Source of the DNA: Aplectana chamaeleonis
Lineage: Eukaryota; Nematoda; Chromadorea; Rhabditida; Cosmocercidae
NCBI GenBank assembly: GCA_029168955.1
Contig: JAPDOI010000209.1
Span: 186,001-250,000, forward strand
Length of the DNA stretch: 64,000 nucleotides
Direction: 5' to 3'
Shown piece by piece: positions 32,324 to 43,494 of the stretch. Within the stretch, counting starts at the first letter, position 1; each line of letters opens with the position of its first letter. The notes beneath the pieces were generated by a model, which saw only the letters and a list, made by a program, of their open reading frames with translations, had not been told where the DNA came from and ran no database searches. The translations under genes and the position numbers were made by a program.

Positions 32324-32899
32324 AGGTAAAAAGTCGGCCCCCGCCCCCAATACTCAAAAGCCTACATAACTGCGCGCACCGCCGCGAAAAAGGGAACCAA
32401 GAGCTCTGCTATAGTCTATTTTGGCCTATGAGCTTCGCCACATAAGTCAATTTTTCAGTTTGCAATGATTTCGGTCCCCTATTCGGAGCAAAACGCTTGA
32501 TTATGCTTTTAGCAGCGTGCCGCCGCACTTCTGACCCAGACCAAGGCGCCTGAATGATATAAATTCAAATAGTTAGAAAAGTCGAGTTTTCTAATATTCG
32601 GTTCAACCGGAAATTCCGGAATTCTGATTTTTTCGAATGTTGGTTTCACTCGGGAATTTTGATATTTGCCTTTTCACTCCTTCGATTCGTTCAGAAATTT
32701 GAATCTACTGGGTTCTGGAATATTTGGTTTGTTCGGAGAGCTTGAATAGTCCATTTTCTAAGTAGTCGGCCAATTTTGTATCACTACATTCGAATGTTCG
32801 GACATTCTAAAAGAATGTGCAGAAAGTATTCAAGATCATCGGAAAAAGCTAATTCTAATTCGAATATTCGGATATATTTTCTATAGTTGTGCTTTTTGA

Positions 32900-33115
32900 C
32901 TCAGCGGACCGAATGAATGAATGAATGAATATATTCGACTTCAAAATTTTCGAATAAACGAATGAATGAATAAATTCGACTTCAACTTTTTCGAATTAAC
33001 GAATGAATGAATATATTAGACTTTAAATTTTTCGAATGGATATATTCGACTCCCTATTTCGAATAAATGAATATCGAATATCGAATAATTTCGAATAAAT
33101 GAATTAATTTAACAA
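32900..33115. repeat. AT-rich tandem repeat (TTCGAATAAACGAATGAATG type)
   Basis: About four diverged units of 40-45 bp made of GAATGAATRWATTCGACTTC. Preceded from about 32580 by TTCGAAT-rich sequence. Confidence 0.75.
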
Positions 33116-33299
33116 CGGGCCAACCGAAATCCGAGTTTTGCGACGCTACTGCTTTGAAGAGGCAGTTTTTAAGAATGGCATCGAAAGCTTTAGACCTGCT
33201 CATTATTTTCAATATTCCGCTCAGGCAGGGTTCATGAGTGGCGGCACGCAAAATCGATACGCATCGTTTCTACACTAGCAGCTGTCTGATGCCACCCAC

Positions 33300-33490
33300 A
33301 GCGGTTCTATTCATACAACGCCAGCGCGTCACGAGCCGGCGTTTCGTTAGACCCCGTTCAGAGTTCATTCTGCGTCGCGACGCGATGTTATAATCAGCCT
33401 ACATCTCGATCACGCTACGTCGCGTCGCGTCTTCGCTGAGTGTCCACAGTGAAGAGGCGCGATACATTCGAAATGACGCGCTTTCCCTAA
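33300..33490. repeat. dispersed repeat, copy related to 27540-27850
   Basis: Shares ATTCATA, ACGCCAGCGCG and GTTAGACCCCGTTCAGAG with the other copy, at lower identity. Confidence 0.5.
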
Positions 33491-33885
33491 AACGATAGCG
33501 GTCTTAAAGCGAGATGGGAGTTGTTCGGCCCGCCACGCGCCAGCTATTCCATCAATGTTATTGTCTGAGTTGGGGATCATGTTCGCGGAATTTCTGAATT
33601 AGGCGTGATTCCTACCTTTTTCGCTCTTCGTGAATTCGTTACATCGACATTTTCTGCCCTAACGAGCATGAGCCGCAAAACTTGCTGCTATTTGATATTT
33701 ACTCCACCCCTTTGAGTATTACTCATTTTGCCACCTTTTCGTTTTTATTTCATTTCCAAAAATCGATAAAAACAAAATCCAAATTAGCCATCGTCGACAG
33801 CCATAGAAGCACCTTGACAAAGGTTGGGAAAAATATAAAAACTCGCTCTATTGAGAATTCCCGTGTTTATTTTAATTTAGCGCAT

Positions 33886-34119
33886 ATGTCGTGGTTTCAA
33901 TTGCCCTATCAATTTTCGCGGCTTAAGCTTTGGCTGCTAAAAATGCTCAGCCAGTACCCTGATCTCCATCAAATTTTAGTTTCAACTTTGAAACCGCTAA
34001 GTTTTGCTGAAAACCAAAAAAAGCGTTGGATAGAAGACGCTTTCGACCAGTATTGCCCTTACCAGAAGAAAATTCCGGTCCGCAATTGTGGACAAACGCT
34101 GTTGCAGCACGTAATATGA
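33886..34119 (+). CDS. candidate single-exon gene, 77 aa
   Basis: ATG lies 5 nt after a strong acceptor (TTATTTTAATTTAG), as expected for a trans-spliced start. The frame reads MSWFQLPYQFSRLKLWLL..., then WIEDAFDQYCPYQKK and ends VRNCGQTLLQHVI before the stop. The same frame is open for about 200 nt upstream, which weakens the start call. No family recognised. Confidence 0.3.
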   Translation: MSWFQLPYQFSRLKLWLLKMLSQYPDLHQILVSTLKPLSFAENQKKRWIEDAFDQYCPYQKKIPVRNCGQTLLQHVI

Positions 34120-34550
34120 TGAAGTCGTGCTGGGACGAAGGTTGATCGTGCCGGGACTGCGTGGTCCCACCAGTATTGTCATCGTGTGGCGTGCTGCCAT
34201 AGCGGGTTTCTCCGTTTGCGGAACAGAGATTCGCTCGGATGAAAGCACTTTTTCAAGTACTCGTCGAAAACAGATTTATTTTGAAACACATATCATCACT
34301 GGGAAGTTGAGGCGCTTCCATGTTTAATGAGGTTTGAGGCTGTGTGTGAGCTCATTACTCATCTGTTACGAATTACGATTAACGAGTTACGAGGATTTGA
34401 AAATTACGATTTACGCAATTCAAAATTTCAGTTACGCACAGCTCTGACTCACACTTGTGATGGTGCACTGGCCCTTCAAAAAATTTCTGTGTAGGATCCG
34501 GTAATGGCTGTGTTAGATTATTCAAATATATTCGAAGATCGAATATGTTC
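34120..34550. other. no gene seen
   Basis: Transition into AT-rich repeats; the word TGATCGTGCCGGGAC recalls GTCCCGGCACGATTA at 13.7 kb. Confidence 0.35.
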
Positions 34551-34554
34551 GAAT

Positions 34555-34745
34555 AATTGTCAGTGTTGATAGTCGATTTCGAATAATAATCGAATATGAG
34601 GTTTTTTTCGATAGTCGATTTCGAATAATGATCGAATATCTGTTTTTTTCGATAGTCGATATCCAATAATGATCGAATATCTGTTTTTTTCGATGGTCGG
34701 TTTCGCATAATAATCGAAAATCGGGATTTTTCGATTACTCGATAA
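34555..34745. repeat. 42-bp AT-rich tandem repeat
   Basis: Three to four units containing TTTTTCGATAGTCGATTTCG and AATGATCGAATATC. Related in style to the arrays at 13-185 and 32900-33115. Confidence 0.75.
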
Positions 34746-35179
34746 TCGAATAAATAATCGAATGATTTATTCGAATGTTTATTCGATTGCGAATTTTCGA
34801 GCACAACTATAATATTTTCCAAGTATGCATTTGTCTAAAATAGAAGACAGGTTTTCTAAAACAATCGTTCAGTCAAAAAGAGAGAGACCTTGCTCGAATT
34901 TATTCACTCATTCCGAGATTTCAAAAGCGCTGTATTCGAGTATTACATTCATCCGAAAGTTTTAATAATGCCTCCTTCGAATTTATTCGTACATTCGTGA
35001 ATTTTGATGTGGTTATAATCGAAAAAAAAACTTATTCATGAGAAATTTTTCTATGGTGGCTATCCGTATTACTCATTCATCTGAGGTGTTCTAAGAACGC
35101 GATATTTGAATTATTCCTTTCATTCAAAACCTAGCGACGATTGTCCATGTCTATTATGTAATCACATCATCAAAACTAG
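34746..35179. other. AT-rich, no gene seen
   Basis: TTCGAAT-rich low-complexity sequence continuing from the tandem array. Confidence 0.4.
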
Positions 35180-35872
35180 ATCAAATGAAAAATTCCTGAA
35201 AGTTTAGGTTCCTGGCAAAAATAAAGATTTACATGGCCATTTTTTTCGAAAAATTGGAAATATACTCTCAGTTAAAAGGAAGGTAAAGAAAAATGAAAAA
35301 AAGGTTTTGAAATATTCCTGAGAACGATTTGGCGTAGAATAATTTGTTTTTCGAGAAATGAAGTGAAATAGTTGAAAGTATGATTTGGCAGTCGAGTTTG
35401 AACCAACTATTGATAAGAGTTGTGCAAAACGAGAGATCGCCTTGTCTGTGCTTATCCGTAGAACATATCAAAGCGAAATCACGCGTGTTGATTTTGCTTC
35501 ACCTGATACGTGAAGACCGCCGCATTACAGCTCCTGAAAAAGTTTCGATGCTTCCCATTTCACGCGTGATCTCGCTTTGATATGTTCTACGGATAAGCAC
35601 AGATAGTATGATTTCTCGTTTTGCACAACTCTTATCAATAGTTGGTTCAAACTCGATAGCCAAATCATACTTTCAACTATTTCACTTCATTTCTCGAAAA
35701 ACAAATTATTCTACGCCAAATCGTTCTCAGGAATATTTCAAAACCTTTTTTTCATTTTTCTTTACCTTCCCCTTTTAACTGAGTATATTTCCAATTTTTG
35801 GAAAAAAATGGCCATGCCAAATCTTTATTTTTGCCAGGAACCTAAACTTTCACGAATTTCATTTATTTTTCC
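35180..35872. mobile_element. ~690-bp foldback element
   Basis: Arms of about 300 bp (35180-35495 and 35548-35872) are highly similar inverted copies. Matching blocks include TTAGGTTCCTGGCAAAAATA, AGAACGATTTGGCGTAGAAT and CTTATCCGTAGAACATATCA. The loop is only about 50 bp. A diverged half copy is at 63640-63840. No coding sequence. Confidence 0.85.
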
Positions 35873-35949
35873 TAAAGTTTCCCTTTCTAACATGATTCAT
35901 GCCTGGTGGTGTCAATTTAAAGTAAACCCACTGATGCCCAGCCCCCCCC

Positions 35950-36235
35950 CTTCTATGACGTCCTGCACACTCTCACTGATGTCCTGCACACTTTCTGTTA
36001 CATCTTGCACACTCCCACTGATGTCCCACACACTTTCTAGGGCGTTCTGCGCACACCCTTTTGGGTCCCGCACACTCTCTACGGCGTCCGGCGCACTCTC
36101 ATTTGGGTCCCGCACACTTTCTACGGCGTCCGGCGCACTCCTACTTTGGTCACACACATGTTCTACGACGTCTTTCGCACTCCTGCTGGGGTCCCGCACA
36201 CTATCTACGGCGTTCTATAGCGCACTTCTGAGTCA
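35950..36235. repeat. 21-bp coding-phase minisatellite
   Basis: About 13 units of 21 bp, alternating GTCCCGCACACTYTCTACGG-like and GTCCGGCGCACTCYYACTT-like forms, giving a 42-bp dimer period. Because 21 is a multiple of 3, the minus strand stays open and reads as heptads such as DAVESVR DPNESAP. No start or splice evidence makes it a gene. Confidence 0.8.
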
Positions 36236-36771
36236 CACCGTGCGGCGTTTCAAAAAGTACTTCCGAGATCCCGCCGTATTGATTGAAGCGTTGACCCGTC
36301 ATATCCTGAGAAAAAGCCTATCAATAACGGTGTTTATTTCACTAGTTCATTTTTACGAATAAGCAAACGTCGGTTGGTTTTTAATAACATGTTTACGTGT
36401 TTTTGTCTTTCTTTACCCTCAATTTTGAGGTTCCGCAAAAATTGAGCTACCAACTTCAAATTTTGACAGGAGCTAGGTGCAAACAAAACCAGCTTCCTGG
36501 CCAAAAATGAGCTCTATAGCTCAACGATAAGTGTTCCAACAAGATCGTGAATGCCAACTGAAAAAAAAGGAGATGAACATTTTTTTCGACCAAAATGACG
36601 TGGTTTTGACACTTTTTCTCGAATCTCAGGTAACCATTCCGGACCATTTTTTGAACAGTTATTCACCTTTCTGAAGTGTGTTAAATGCAAAAAGAACGGT
36701 CTTCCTACGTTTACTCTGGACCCTGATACTGAGATCAGGGGTTTGCGCGATGGCGAATCAAAGCCAAATCT

Positions 36772-36793
36772 GGTGAGCGCTTCGCGCTCACCA
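36772..36793. repeat. perfect short hairpin at a splice donor
   Basis: TGGTGAGCG-CTTCG-CGCTCACCA. One arm contains the minus-strand donor GTGAGC of the exon ending at 36792. Confidence 0.6.
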
Positions 36794-36939
36794 CAATGAG
36801 GAGAATTCCTCGATTGTGATCTTCATAAAGTCTCCCATTGATTTGAAAATCTGGTGTGAGTTGTTCAGAATTTCTTAAGTAAATGAATAAGTTCAAAAAT
36901 AGATCACATACTCGATTCAATTGTTTTACGTGCGAACAT
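36792..36939 (-). CDS. unidentified gene, first two exons
   Basis: Exon 1 (36939-36912) starts with ATG, MFARKTIES. A 38-nt intron (donor GTATGT, acceptor TTCATTTACTTAAG) joins it in phase 1 to exon 2 (36873-36792), which reads ILNNSHQIFKSMGDF... to EEFSSL and ends at donor GTGAGC in phase 2. A later acceptor with a strong oligo-T tract (CTTTTTTTTCAG near 36560) gives a short continuation only. Downstream structure is unresolved. No family recognised. Confidence 0.45.
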
Positions 36940-37480
36940 TTGTACAAAAATCGAAGCAATTAATCGATTTCAAATTCCAAATAGTTTTCAAGTAATACAC
37001 TTGTACAAATGAACAACTTTTTTGATGGGTAATTATGATGCAAGCTGAATTGAGACAAATATTCCAAAAACGGATATTTGACTTAAACGAAAGGAAAGAA
37101 TTTTTCGATTCCCCGGAAGAACAGAATACACGAGAGGCGAAAAATACAAAACCTCCAATGAAGCGAGAAGCTAAACAGTAAAAAATCACGACGAAATCGA
37201 ATGTTCAAAAAAGAATGTTTCAAGATTCCAAATATACCTGGTGATCGAAAAATACGCATATAGAAATCCCAAGAGTCGGTAAAATAGTTGAATACTACAA
37301 AAATCTCTAGAACACTATTCGAGTAATAGTTCCATTCAATACAAGGCCTGATTTGCGCGTTATCGCACAAAAACAGGTGTGCTTCACGAAAGACAACAAA
37401 AAAAAAACAGGTTCTTCAATTGCGCAACCGACTGAATATTTGGTTGAGCATTCGGAGACTTGACGATCAATCGTCACCGG
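36940..37480. other. no firm gene
   Basis: AT-rich sequence with minus-strand open frames that lack clean splice borders. Confidence 0.35.
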
Positions 37481-37649
37481 CGGTAAGATGTGTTGCTTTG
37501 TCAACCTGCTGTGAACCTGCTATCGACAGGTCGATAGCAGGTCGATAACAGGTCCATGTTATTCTCCCGAAAGAACATCCTCTCGCCGGTTGCTCGAGAA
37601 ACAGGTGGTTCAACCTGCTGTCGACATTTGAGTTTGCCTGAGAATGCAA

Positions 37650-40319
37650 AGGAATGCAGCACGTTGGACTTCGACGTAAATCTACTTGCGAGCTGTAAAG
37701 CGTGCTGGCGGGAGCGAGTACAGCGGCTGGTGAACACGAAAACACTCTCAAATGGGATGTCGCAAAGACCGTTAACGATTTTATAACATAAGTGTAAATC
37801 GAACTCGGTTCGCCGATATCGTAGGGTTTCGATCCCCAACATTTCAAGCCTAGTCGTATAGTCTGGTACTTCTCGCGTAGGAAATACTTTGACAAAAACG
37901 AGTTTTGAGTACCGCCTTTGCACGTTTTCAATTACTTCATCATCCTCGACAGAAGATGGTGACCAGACCTGCGTACAGTGTTCCAAGAGCGGTCGGCAGT
38001 AGACAATATATGCTTTCCTGTAATGTTCGAGACATGGGTGTTGCAGAGATCTCAGGATGCAATTTGCCACACGAGAAGCTTTCTTAGAGATTTCCTTGCA
38101 GTGAGATTCCCACTAAGGTCGGTGCTAATGAGCACACCAAGATCACTGACAGTCTCGCGTACGGGAAGCGCAACATCGTTTAGGCGTAGAAACCACTCAT
38201 GTTGGAAATTTATACGGAACAAACTGCATTTTTCTTCAGATATTTTTAGCTGCCATAGCTTGGACCAATTTGCAAGCCGGTTCAGGTCACACTGAAGCTC
38301 GTGAAAGTCGATGGCGGGGTTGCAAAGGGGACGATATATCTTCAGATCATCAGAAAAAGCTTGCATGTGCTCGACAATCCGTCAGAAATGTCGTTAAATT
38401 AGGAAAAGCAAAGGACTCAGAACGCTACCCTGGGGAACACCGCTGACGATTGGGCAAGGATGAGAACAAAAGTTGCCAATTTTTACTATGAAGTCACGAG
38501 GTGTTAGAAAGGAATTCAACCATTTTAAGATGTCACCAGAAATGCCGTAGCCTTCAAGTTTCAGAAGTAGTTTTGGATGACTGACTGTATCAAAAGCTTT
38601 AGTATAGTCTATGTACACAACATCAGTTTGGTAGCCTTCGTTCACAGCCGAACACCAGTCGTGGAACCAGGATACCAGCTGAGAAAGCGTTGATCTGCCA
38701 AGCAGAAAACCATATTGCGCCGGGTTGAAAAGGTCATTTGACGCAAGATGGGAGAGAACACAATCTTTGATAATGATTTCGAGAACTTTGCATACTGATG
38801 AGGTTAAACTGATGGGCCGATAGTTCGAGACCTGAACAGCTGGTGCCTTTTTCAGAAGCGGGGTCACAATCGCAGTATTCCACGCAGATGTAAGCGTTCC
38901 AAGAGCAAGACTATGTTTGAATATGCACGAGAGAGGGTAACATAACCCATTAGCGGCCCTTTTGATGAAGTACGAGGGCACCGAGTCGGGGGTGAGCGAA
39001 ATCTTGCCATTGAGCTTTTTTATGGCACCCATTACAATTTCGCAGCTGATAGGGACGGAGCACAATTTCTGAGAACATCGCGGGGAAAATGGTGGGGTCG
39101 CACCGTTGTCATGATTAAATACCTTAGAAAAATAATCCGCGAACATTTCGCATTTTTTCTGATCATCGACAATGATTTCGCCCCCTTCATCTTTCAGAGA
39201 TGTGATACCCTTACGCGTCATCATCTTTGCATTCATGTACTTGAAGAAGTTTTTTCGATTTCCTGAGCAAATAAGGCGTTTTTCGCGGTTCTTGGCAAAT
39301 CGATTGCATTTTTTTCGAAATCCCTAGCACACTTGCTGAAGGCAACGCGCAAACCAGGCTGAGAGCGGTCACGCCAGACGAAGTGCTTTTTAGCGGCCAA
39401 GCGTTGCAGGTGCGGTGGAAGGTTTTTGGTCTTAGGACCATGTTTCCGAAGTGGAACACATTTCTCTATTACAAGGTGGACATAAGAAAGAAAGGCTTCA
39501 TACACCTCGTTTATATTCCGGCACGTGCAAAAGAGTTCATCCCACTTGCTCCTATCAACCAGAGATTCACTTGGTCCCACTCACAAAGTGAAAATCAAAA
39601 TTACGAGCTGTTCTAGGAACATCAGGCTGACATGCGATTTCAAGGGCTATGCTACAGTGGTCACTTGTAGAGAAATTTGGCTGAACCTCCCAATTAGTAA
39701 CCAAAGTGAGGTCATTGCATAAGATCAAATCCAGGACATTTTGCCCGTGAGTGGGCTCAAAATTCAGACATGACAGGCCAGAATTGGTAAGAAAATTATC
39801 AAATGAAGCACTAAATAGCATACCGGAATCTCCCGAATAACACGTATAATTGAAATCACCAACGACTATGGAAGGAATTGCACCGTACACAAGTCAGCTA
39901 CAGTCTCTAACAATTCGAGAGTCCTCACTACTCGTTGCTGGCCGCCGGTAAGCTGCAATCAAGCGGAAACAGGGACCAAATTCAAACACAACGTCAAGAA
40001 ACAAAAGCTCACAACAGAAATTAAAGGATTCGGGTATGGATTGAGCAACTCTAATAGTATTCTTTACAACGATTGCGACACCACCTCCAGTAACGCCCAA
40101 TATTCGGTCGCATCTATACATCACATAGCAGCCATCTAGTGCTAGGAGTGAATCCGGGTCGTCCTCAGTGAGCCAGGTTTCGGTTATAATAACTATATCG
40201 GGAGAGGAATAGTTGAGCAGTGTGTTCAGGGAGGCTAATTTGTTCCTAATAGATCTATAATTGAAATATACACAGTTTAGGCTACCCTTTGCCACTGAGG
40301 CCGACTCGCTCACACTCAC
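37650..40319 (-). pseudogene. CR1 ORF2 (endonuclease and reverse transcriptase), broken
   Basis: The APE-type endonuclease keeps its motifs: YRSIRNK, TETWL, VVGDFNY and SDHCSIALE. The RT shows PISLTSSVCKVLE, VVYIDYTKAFDTVSH and GVPQGSVLSPLLF. Lesions: an in-frame TGA near 39893; frameshifts near 39570, 39310, 38395 and 38060; and a one-base deletion near 38355 that turns the expected FADD catalytic box into FSDD in a different frame. The thumb region (YCRPLLEHCTQVWSP) follows. The protein would nick target DNA and reverse-transcribe element RNA. This copy cannot make it. The frame starts at a GTG overlapping the ORF1 stop (GTGA). Confidence 0.9.
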
Positions 40320-41025
40320 TGTGATGGGGAGAAGCGAGTGGGAGGGTGGGTCGCCCGAAGGGTGGAGACCGACGGGGCGGCCCCGTCCCCCGCAGGCGGA
40401 CTCGGCCCTCCCTTTTTTGCGATCTCGCTTCTGCTCATCACCTTTCCTTTGTAAACCACCGCATCCTCGTCCGACCTGCGAGCTTCGCGGAGCTTAGCTC
40501 GCAACTCCCAACTGTACGACGGGCGTACATATACATTTTCCCAGTCACTGGAACGTTTTAGCTTATAGCTGCTCCGTAGTAGATGAATGGCGTCGTGATG
40601 ATTGGAGAAGGCAACCTTCACCGGACGCTTCTTCTCTTTATCAAAGGATCCCAGTACACAGTCGTTGGGATGGCGTCGACCTCTAGATGGTCGAGCAGGG
40701 CCCTCACGGTTTTCTCATCGGCCTCCCTCCGGCTGTGTGCCGGCAACTCGCTTTTCTCTACCATACCCATAATCACAACCTTAGAAGGAATCACCTGCGG
40801 CGTAGCCGCCGGAACGGCTCGCTGAACTGCGTCACCGGCGGCAGGTGCTGGTGGTGCCACTCCTCTCATCCTCGTCAGCTCACCAACGGCTTCCGTTATC
40901 GAGCGGATCAGGGGCTGCAAGGCATCTGCGATAGTCTTCACCATTTGTTCGACCAGACCATTCATCGCATCCTTCACAAACTCATTGATCATCTCTTGAA
41001 TCTCGGCTCTCTGCTTGGCTTGCAT
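40316..41025 (-). pseudogene. CR1 ORF1, one frameshift
   Basis: ATG at 41025, 28 nt after SL1. The first part (MQAKQRAEIQEMINEF...) is helical and likely a coiled coil with IADALQPLIRSITEAV. A frameshift near 40660 moves the frame before GSFDKEKKRPVKVAF and YVRPSYSWELRAKLREARR, a stretch like the RNA-binding C-terminal part of CR1 ORF1 proteins. It ends in proline-rich sequence at a TGA overlapping the ORF2 start. Confidence 0.75.
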
Positions 41026-41053
41026 AGTGACAGGATGCTCGATCGTACGGTAC

Positions 41054-41075
41054 CTCAAACTTGGGTAATTAAACC
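41054..41075 (-). other. exact SL1 spliced-leader sequence
   Basis: The minus strand reads GGTTTAATTACCC followed by AAGTTTGAG, identical to the 22-nt nematode SL1. It is followed by GTACCGTACGATCG and the CR1 ORF1, not by the rest of an SL RNA gene. So this is a reverse-transcribed, trans-spliced 5' end rather than an SL RNA gene. Confidence 0.95.
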
Positions 41076-41079
41076 AACA

Positions 41080-42640
41080 CCTTTTAGAAAATCAGAAAAT
41101 GTTTCTCAAATAAGCCACAGTTCTGAAAGCCTCCAAGACTCCACTCCATGGCCGAAAACTGTGGGGCAGTGCCCTTCATTACCCCATCATTGGGTGCAGT
41201 TCCGATCTTTTGCTCAGACCGCTGCTAGCAACGAAATGGCCCTGTTCTTTGCTAGTAAATCACAATTGACCGAAAACGCCGTCCCCAACGAATTTCGTAC
41301 CAGTCAATGTAGACTCTGAAAACCCCTAGTGAACTGTGGATTCCGATTATCACCAGCAGCGGAGTGGAGGGCCCCGGTGAAATACAACTAGTGATAAGGA
41401 GAATCCGACGGAAAGCCCTGCTCCGCGCTGTGATAATCGAAAACAGGAGCTTACTTGAAATTAACCAGAGTCTACATATATCCAATGAAGTTTTCAAATC
41501 TATGTTTGTAGCTGCTGAAGACTTTTTTGAATTGGGCATGGAGATTTTCCCTGTTGGCCCCAATAGGAAGAATACCCACCAAAGGTGAATTTTCAGGATA
41601 AAATGCGACTTTTGATGACCTCCAAAACACTAGGATTTATTCGTCCCGAATTTTCTGTATAGGGGTTATTTGGGGTGCTCAACACGAACCGTTTATGGAT
41701 TTTCGATGGATTACGGTGGGCATACGGTAGTTTGATTAAAGTCTCCGCTTAGTTTAAAACTTCTCGGTAGACGTTGTTTGGGACACTGGACACGAATATG
41801 AGGTCCATTTACCGTTTCTTGGAATGCTAAGAGAGGTTACGCCTGCTAACTAGCATGACTATGAAAGGTTACGCCTGCTAACTACCGTAAGGCCCCGGTC
41901 ATAGTTGGTGCTATTTGCATCTGTACCCCCCCCCCCCCGCACCGATATGACGATGATTAAGTGGCCAACAGGATTGCACCTGTTCAGAGAAATAGTGAAG
42001 GAGAGTATGGTGAAGTAACGGAGGTAGCAGTAAGGTTAGCTTTCTAGTGATACGCAATGTTTTATCATAGGCCCGCCCACCCGGTGATTTTCTCATCCAC
42101 GTATTGCATGGATATCGACCGCGTCGGATACATCGAGTGATTTTCTCAACCTCACTCCATCATTTTAAACATAAGCTCTGGTTCAGCCGTAGTGACCTGT
42201 TGATTTCGATTATGACCAGCAGCGAAGCAGTGGGATTCGGTGAAATATAACTAGTGATAAAGAGGTTTTAACGAAAAAGTCACCGCTCCGCGCTGTGATA
42301 ACCGAAAACATGAGTTCACCTGGAATGAAACAGAATCTACGTATCGAACGGGGGAGGGGGTGTTGGGGGAGGGGGATACACCGAGTGATTTTCTCAGCTT
42401 CGCCTCACCATGTTGTTCATACGTATCGACCGGGTGGGTGTTGGGGGGTGTTGGGGGGTGCGGGGGGGGATACACCGAGTGATTTTTGCATCCCATTTCC
42501 AATGCATTCTGTGTGTATCGACCGGGCTGGAGACGTCGGCTCATCCAACTATGACCGGGGCCTAAGCGACATTAAAGGCAGCAGACAAGCTCGAAAAAGT
42601 TGTTGAGATAACTACGTTTCTAAAGTCGCATGGCTCCTAG
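41080..42640. repeat. dispersed repeats and G/C-rich runs
   Basis: Near 41640-41840 lies a repeat with GGTTATTTGGGGTGCTCAAC and ATTACGGTGGGCATACGGTA, shared with 22080-22230, 23740-23800 (inverted) and 61080-61400. From 41880 to 42580 there are several copies of a block with CCGAGTGATTTTCTCA, CATACGTATCGACCGGG and CAACTATGACCGGGGCCTAA. The inverted relative at 46190-46390 reads open on the minus strand (IDRAGYVWATNYNRGLRSL). No gene is claimed. Confidence 0.6.
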
Positions 42641-42760
42641 AAGACTGCTCACGCAGTTGGAAGCGTCAAAAACGAGTCAAAACTACTGAATTTCAGCAAT
42701 GCAAATCGAAAAATTTCTGCAACCCCGCCCCAAAATACAATCTCGTCCAGATTGATAGTA

Positions 42761-42991
42761 CTAATACGGTCCCTTTTGCTGGTTTTTGATGCTTCCAACG
42801 AGGTTAACGTTCCAGTACAGGCTGTAAGAGCATATCGGCTTCTCTATCTCAACCGTCTTGTTGCTAATATTCGCTGTTTCAACCGCGCGCCGTAAAACTC
42901 GTCCACTTTCACCTGATAACAAAATAACCGTTATTCCTCTATTCGCACACAGTTTAGTTTTCGTTCGTTTTTTCGTCAGTTCCCAATACAA
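42761..42991 (-). CDS. open frame, uncertain
   Basis: Reads YWELTKKRTKTKLCANRG and GESGRVLRRAVETANISN on the minus strand. An acceptor TTTTGTTATCAG in the middle opens a second frame, VKVDEFYGARLKQR. Neither model is complete. Confidence 0.2.
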   Translation of the reverse strand: MYWELTKKRTKTKLCANRGITVILLSGESGRVLRRAVETANISNKTVEIEKPICSYSLYWNVNLVGSIKNQQKGPY

Positions 42992-43153
42992 ACGGCTCCA
43001 AACCTTTGATTTATGTCATAAGATCCATACCATTTTTGAGCGTGTCTGCTGCCTTTGAACCTAAAAACATTTAAAAAACGATCCCCAGATTCGTGGTCAG
43101 GACTCCGTATAACAACCGCGAGAAAGATTTAGGCCAATCCCGAAAAATGCTCT

Positions 43154-43323
43154 GGGGTGCGTTCCAAGAACATTCCCATGGCAAAACACGTCGATGGAAT
43201 CGTAGCCACGGCCACGTGGGAGGAATTTTCAGTTATAATTCGCATCGATGGAAAGCAAATTTGTCCATGGGGAGGTTGCTTTGCCTCCCACAGCGTCTTG
43301 GGAACGTTCTTGGAACGCACCCC
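43154..43323. mobile_element. 170-bp TIR element
   Basis: Terminal repeats GGGGTGCGTTCCAAGAACRT (24 bp with one mismatch) at both ends; inner arms share CCATGG. No target duplication resolved. Confidence 0.65.
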
Positions 43324-43494
43324 TGAACATATTAATTGTTTACACAAGCTCTGAGTTGATCGAAACACGCTTGGCTCCGGTTATGATTGAACCAGCCTAT
43401 TCCCCTCTCTGAGAAGCGTCTTGTTAAGATACGGCACTGCTACGTTTAAACCACAGTTCGGCAAAAAAAAACTTTCAAAATACAAAACCCTGAA

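Larger units (their letters stand above)
37480..41075 (-). mobile_element. CR1-type retrotransposon with SL1 at its 5' end
   Basis: A 3.6-kb element read on the minus strand. The order is SL1 (41075-41054), ORF1 (41025-40316), then ORF2 with endonuclease and reverse transcriptase (40319 to about 37650). All domains of a full CR1 element are present except the extreme ORF2 C-terminus. That part is replaced near 37648 by an inverted segment encoding CCRHLSLPE on the plus strand. At least six frame lesions make it inactive. Flanks: TTCTAAAAGGTGTT lies upstream of SL1. No target duplication was identified, as is common for this clade. Confidence 0.85.

Noticed and set aside
41054..41150. SL1 RNA gene
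   Set aside because: Only the 22-nt exon and the following GTA agree. No SL RNA 3' half or Sm site follows on the minus strand; CR1 ORF1 does.
40261..41319. Plus-strand open frames opposite CR1 ORF1
   Set aside because: They are antisense shadows of the retrotransposon coding region.
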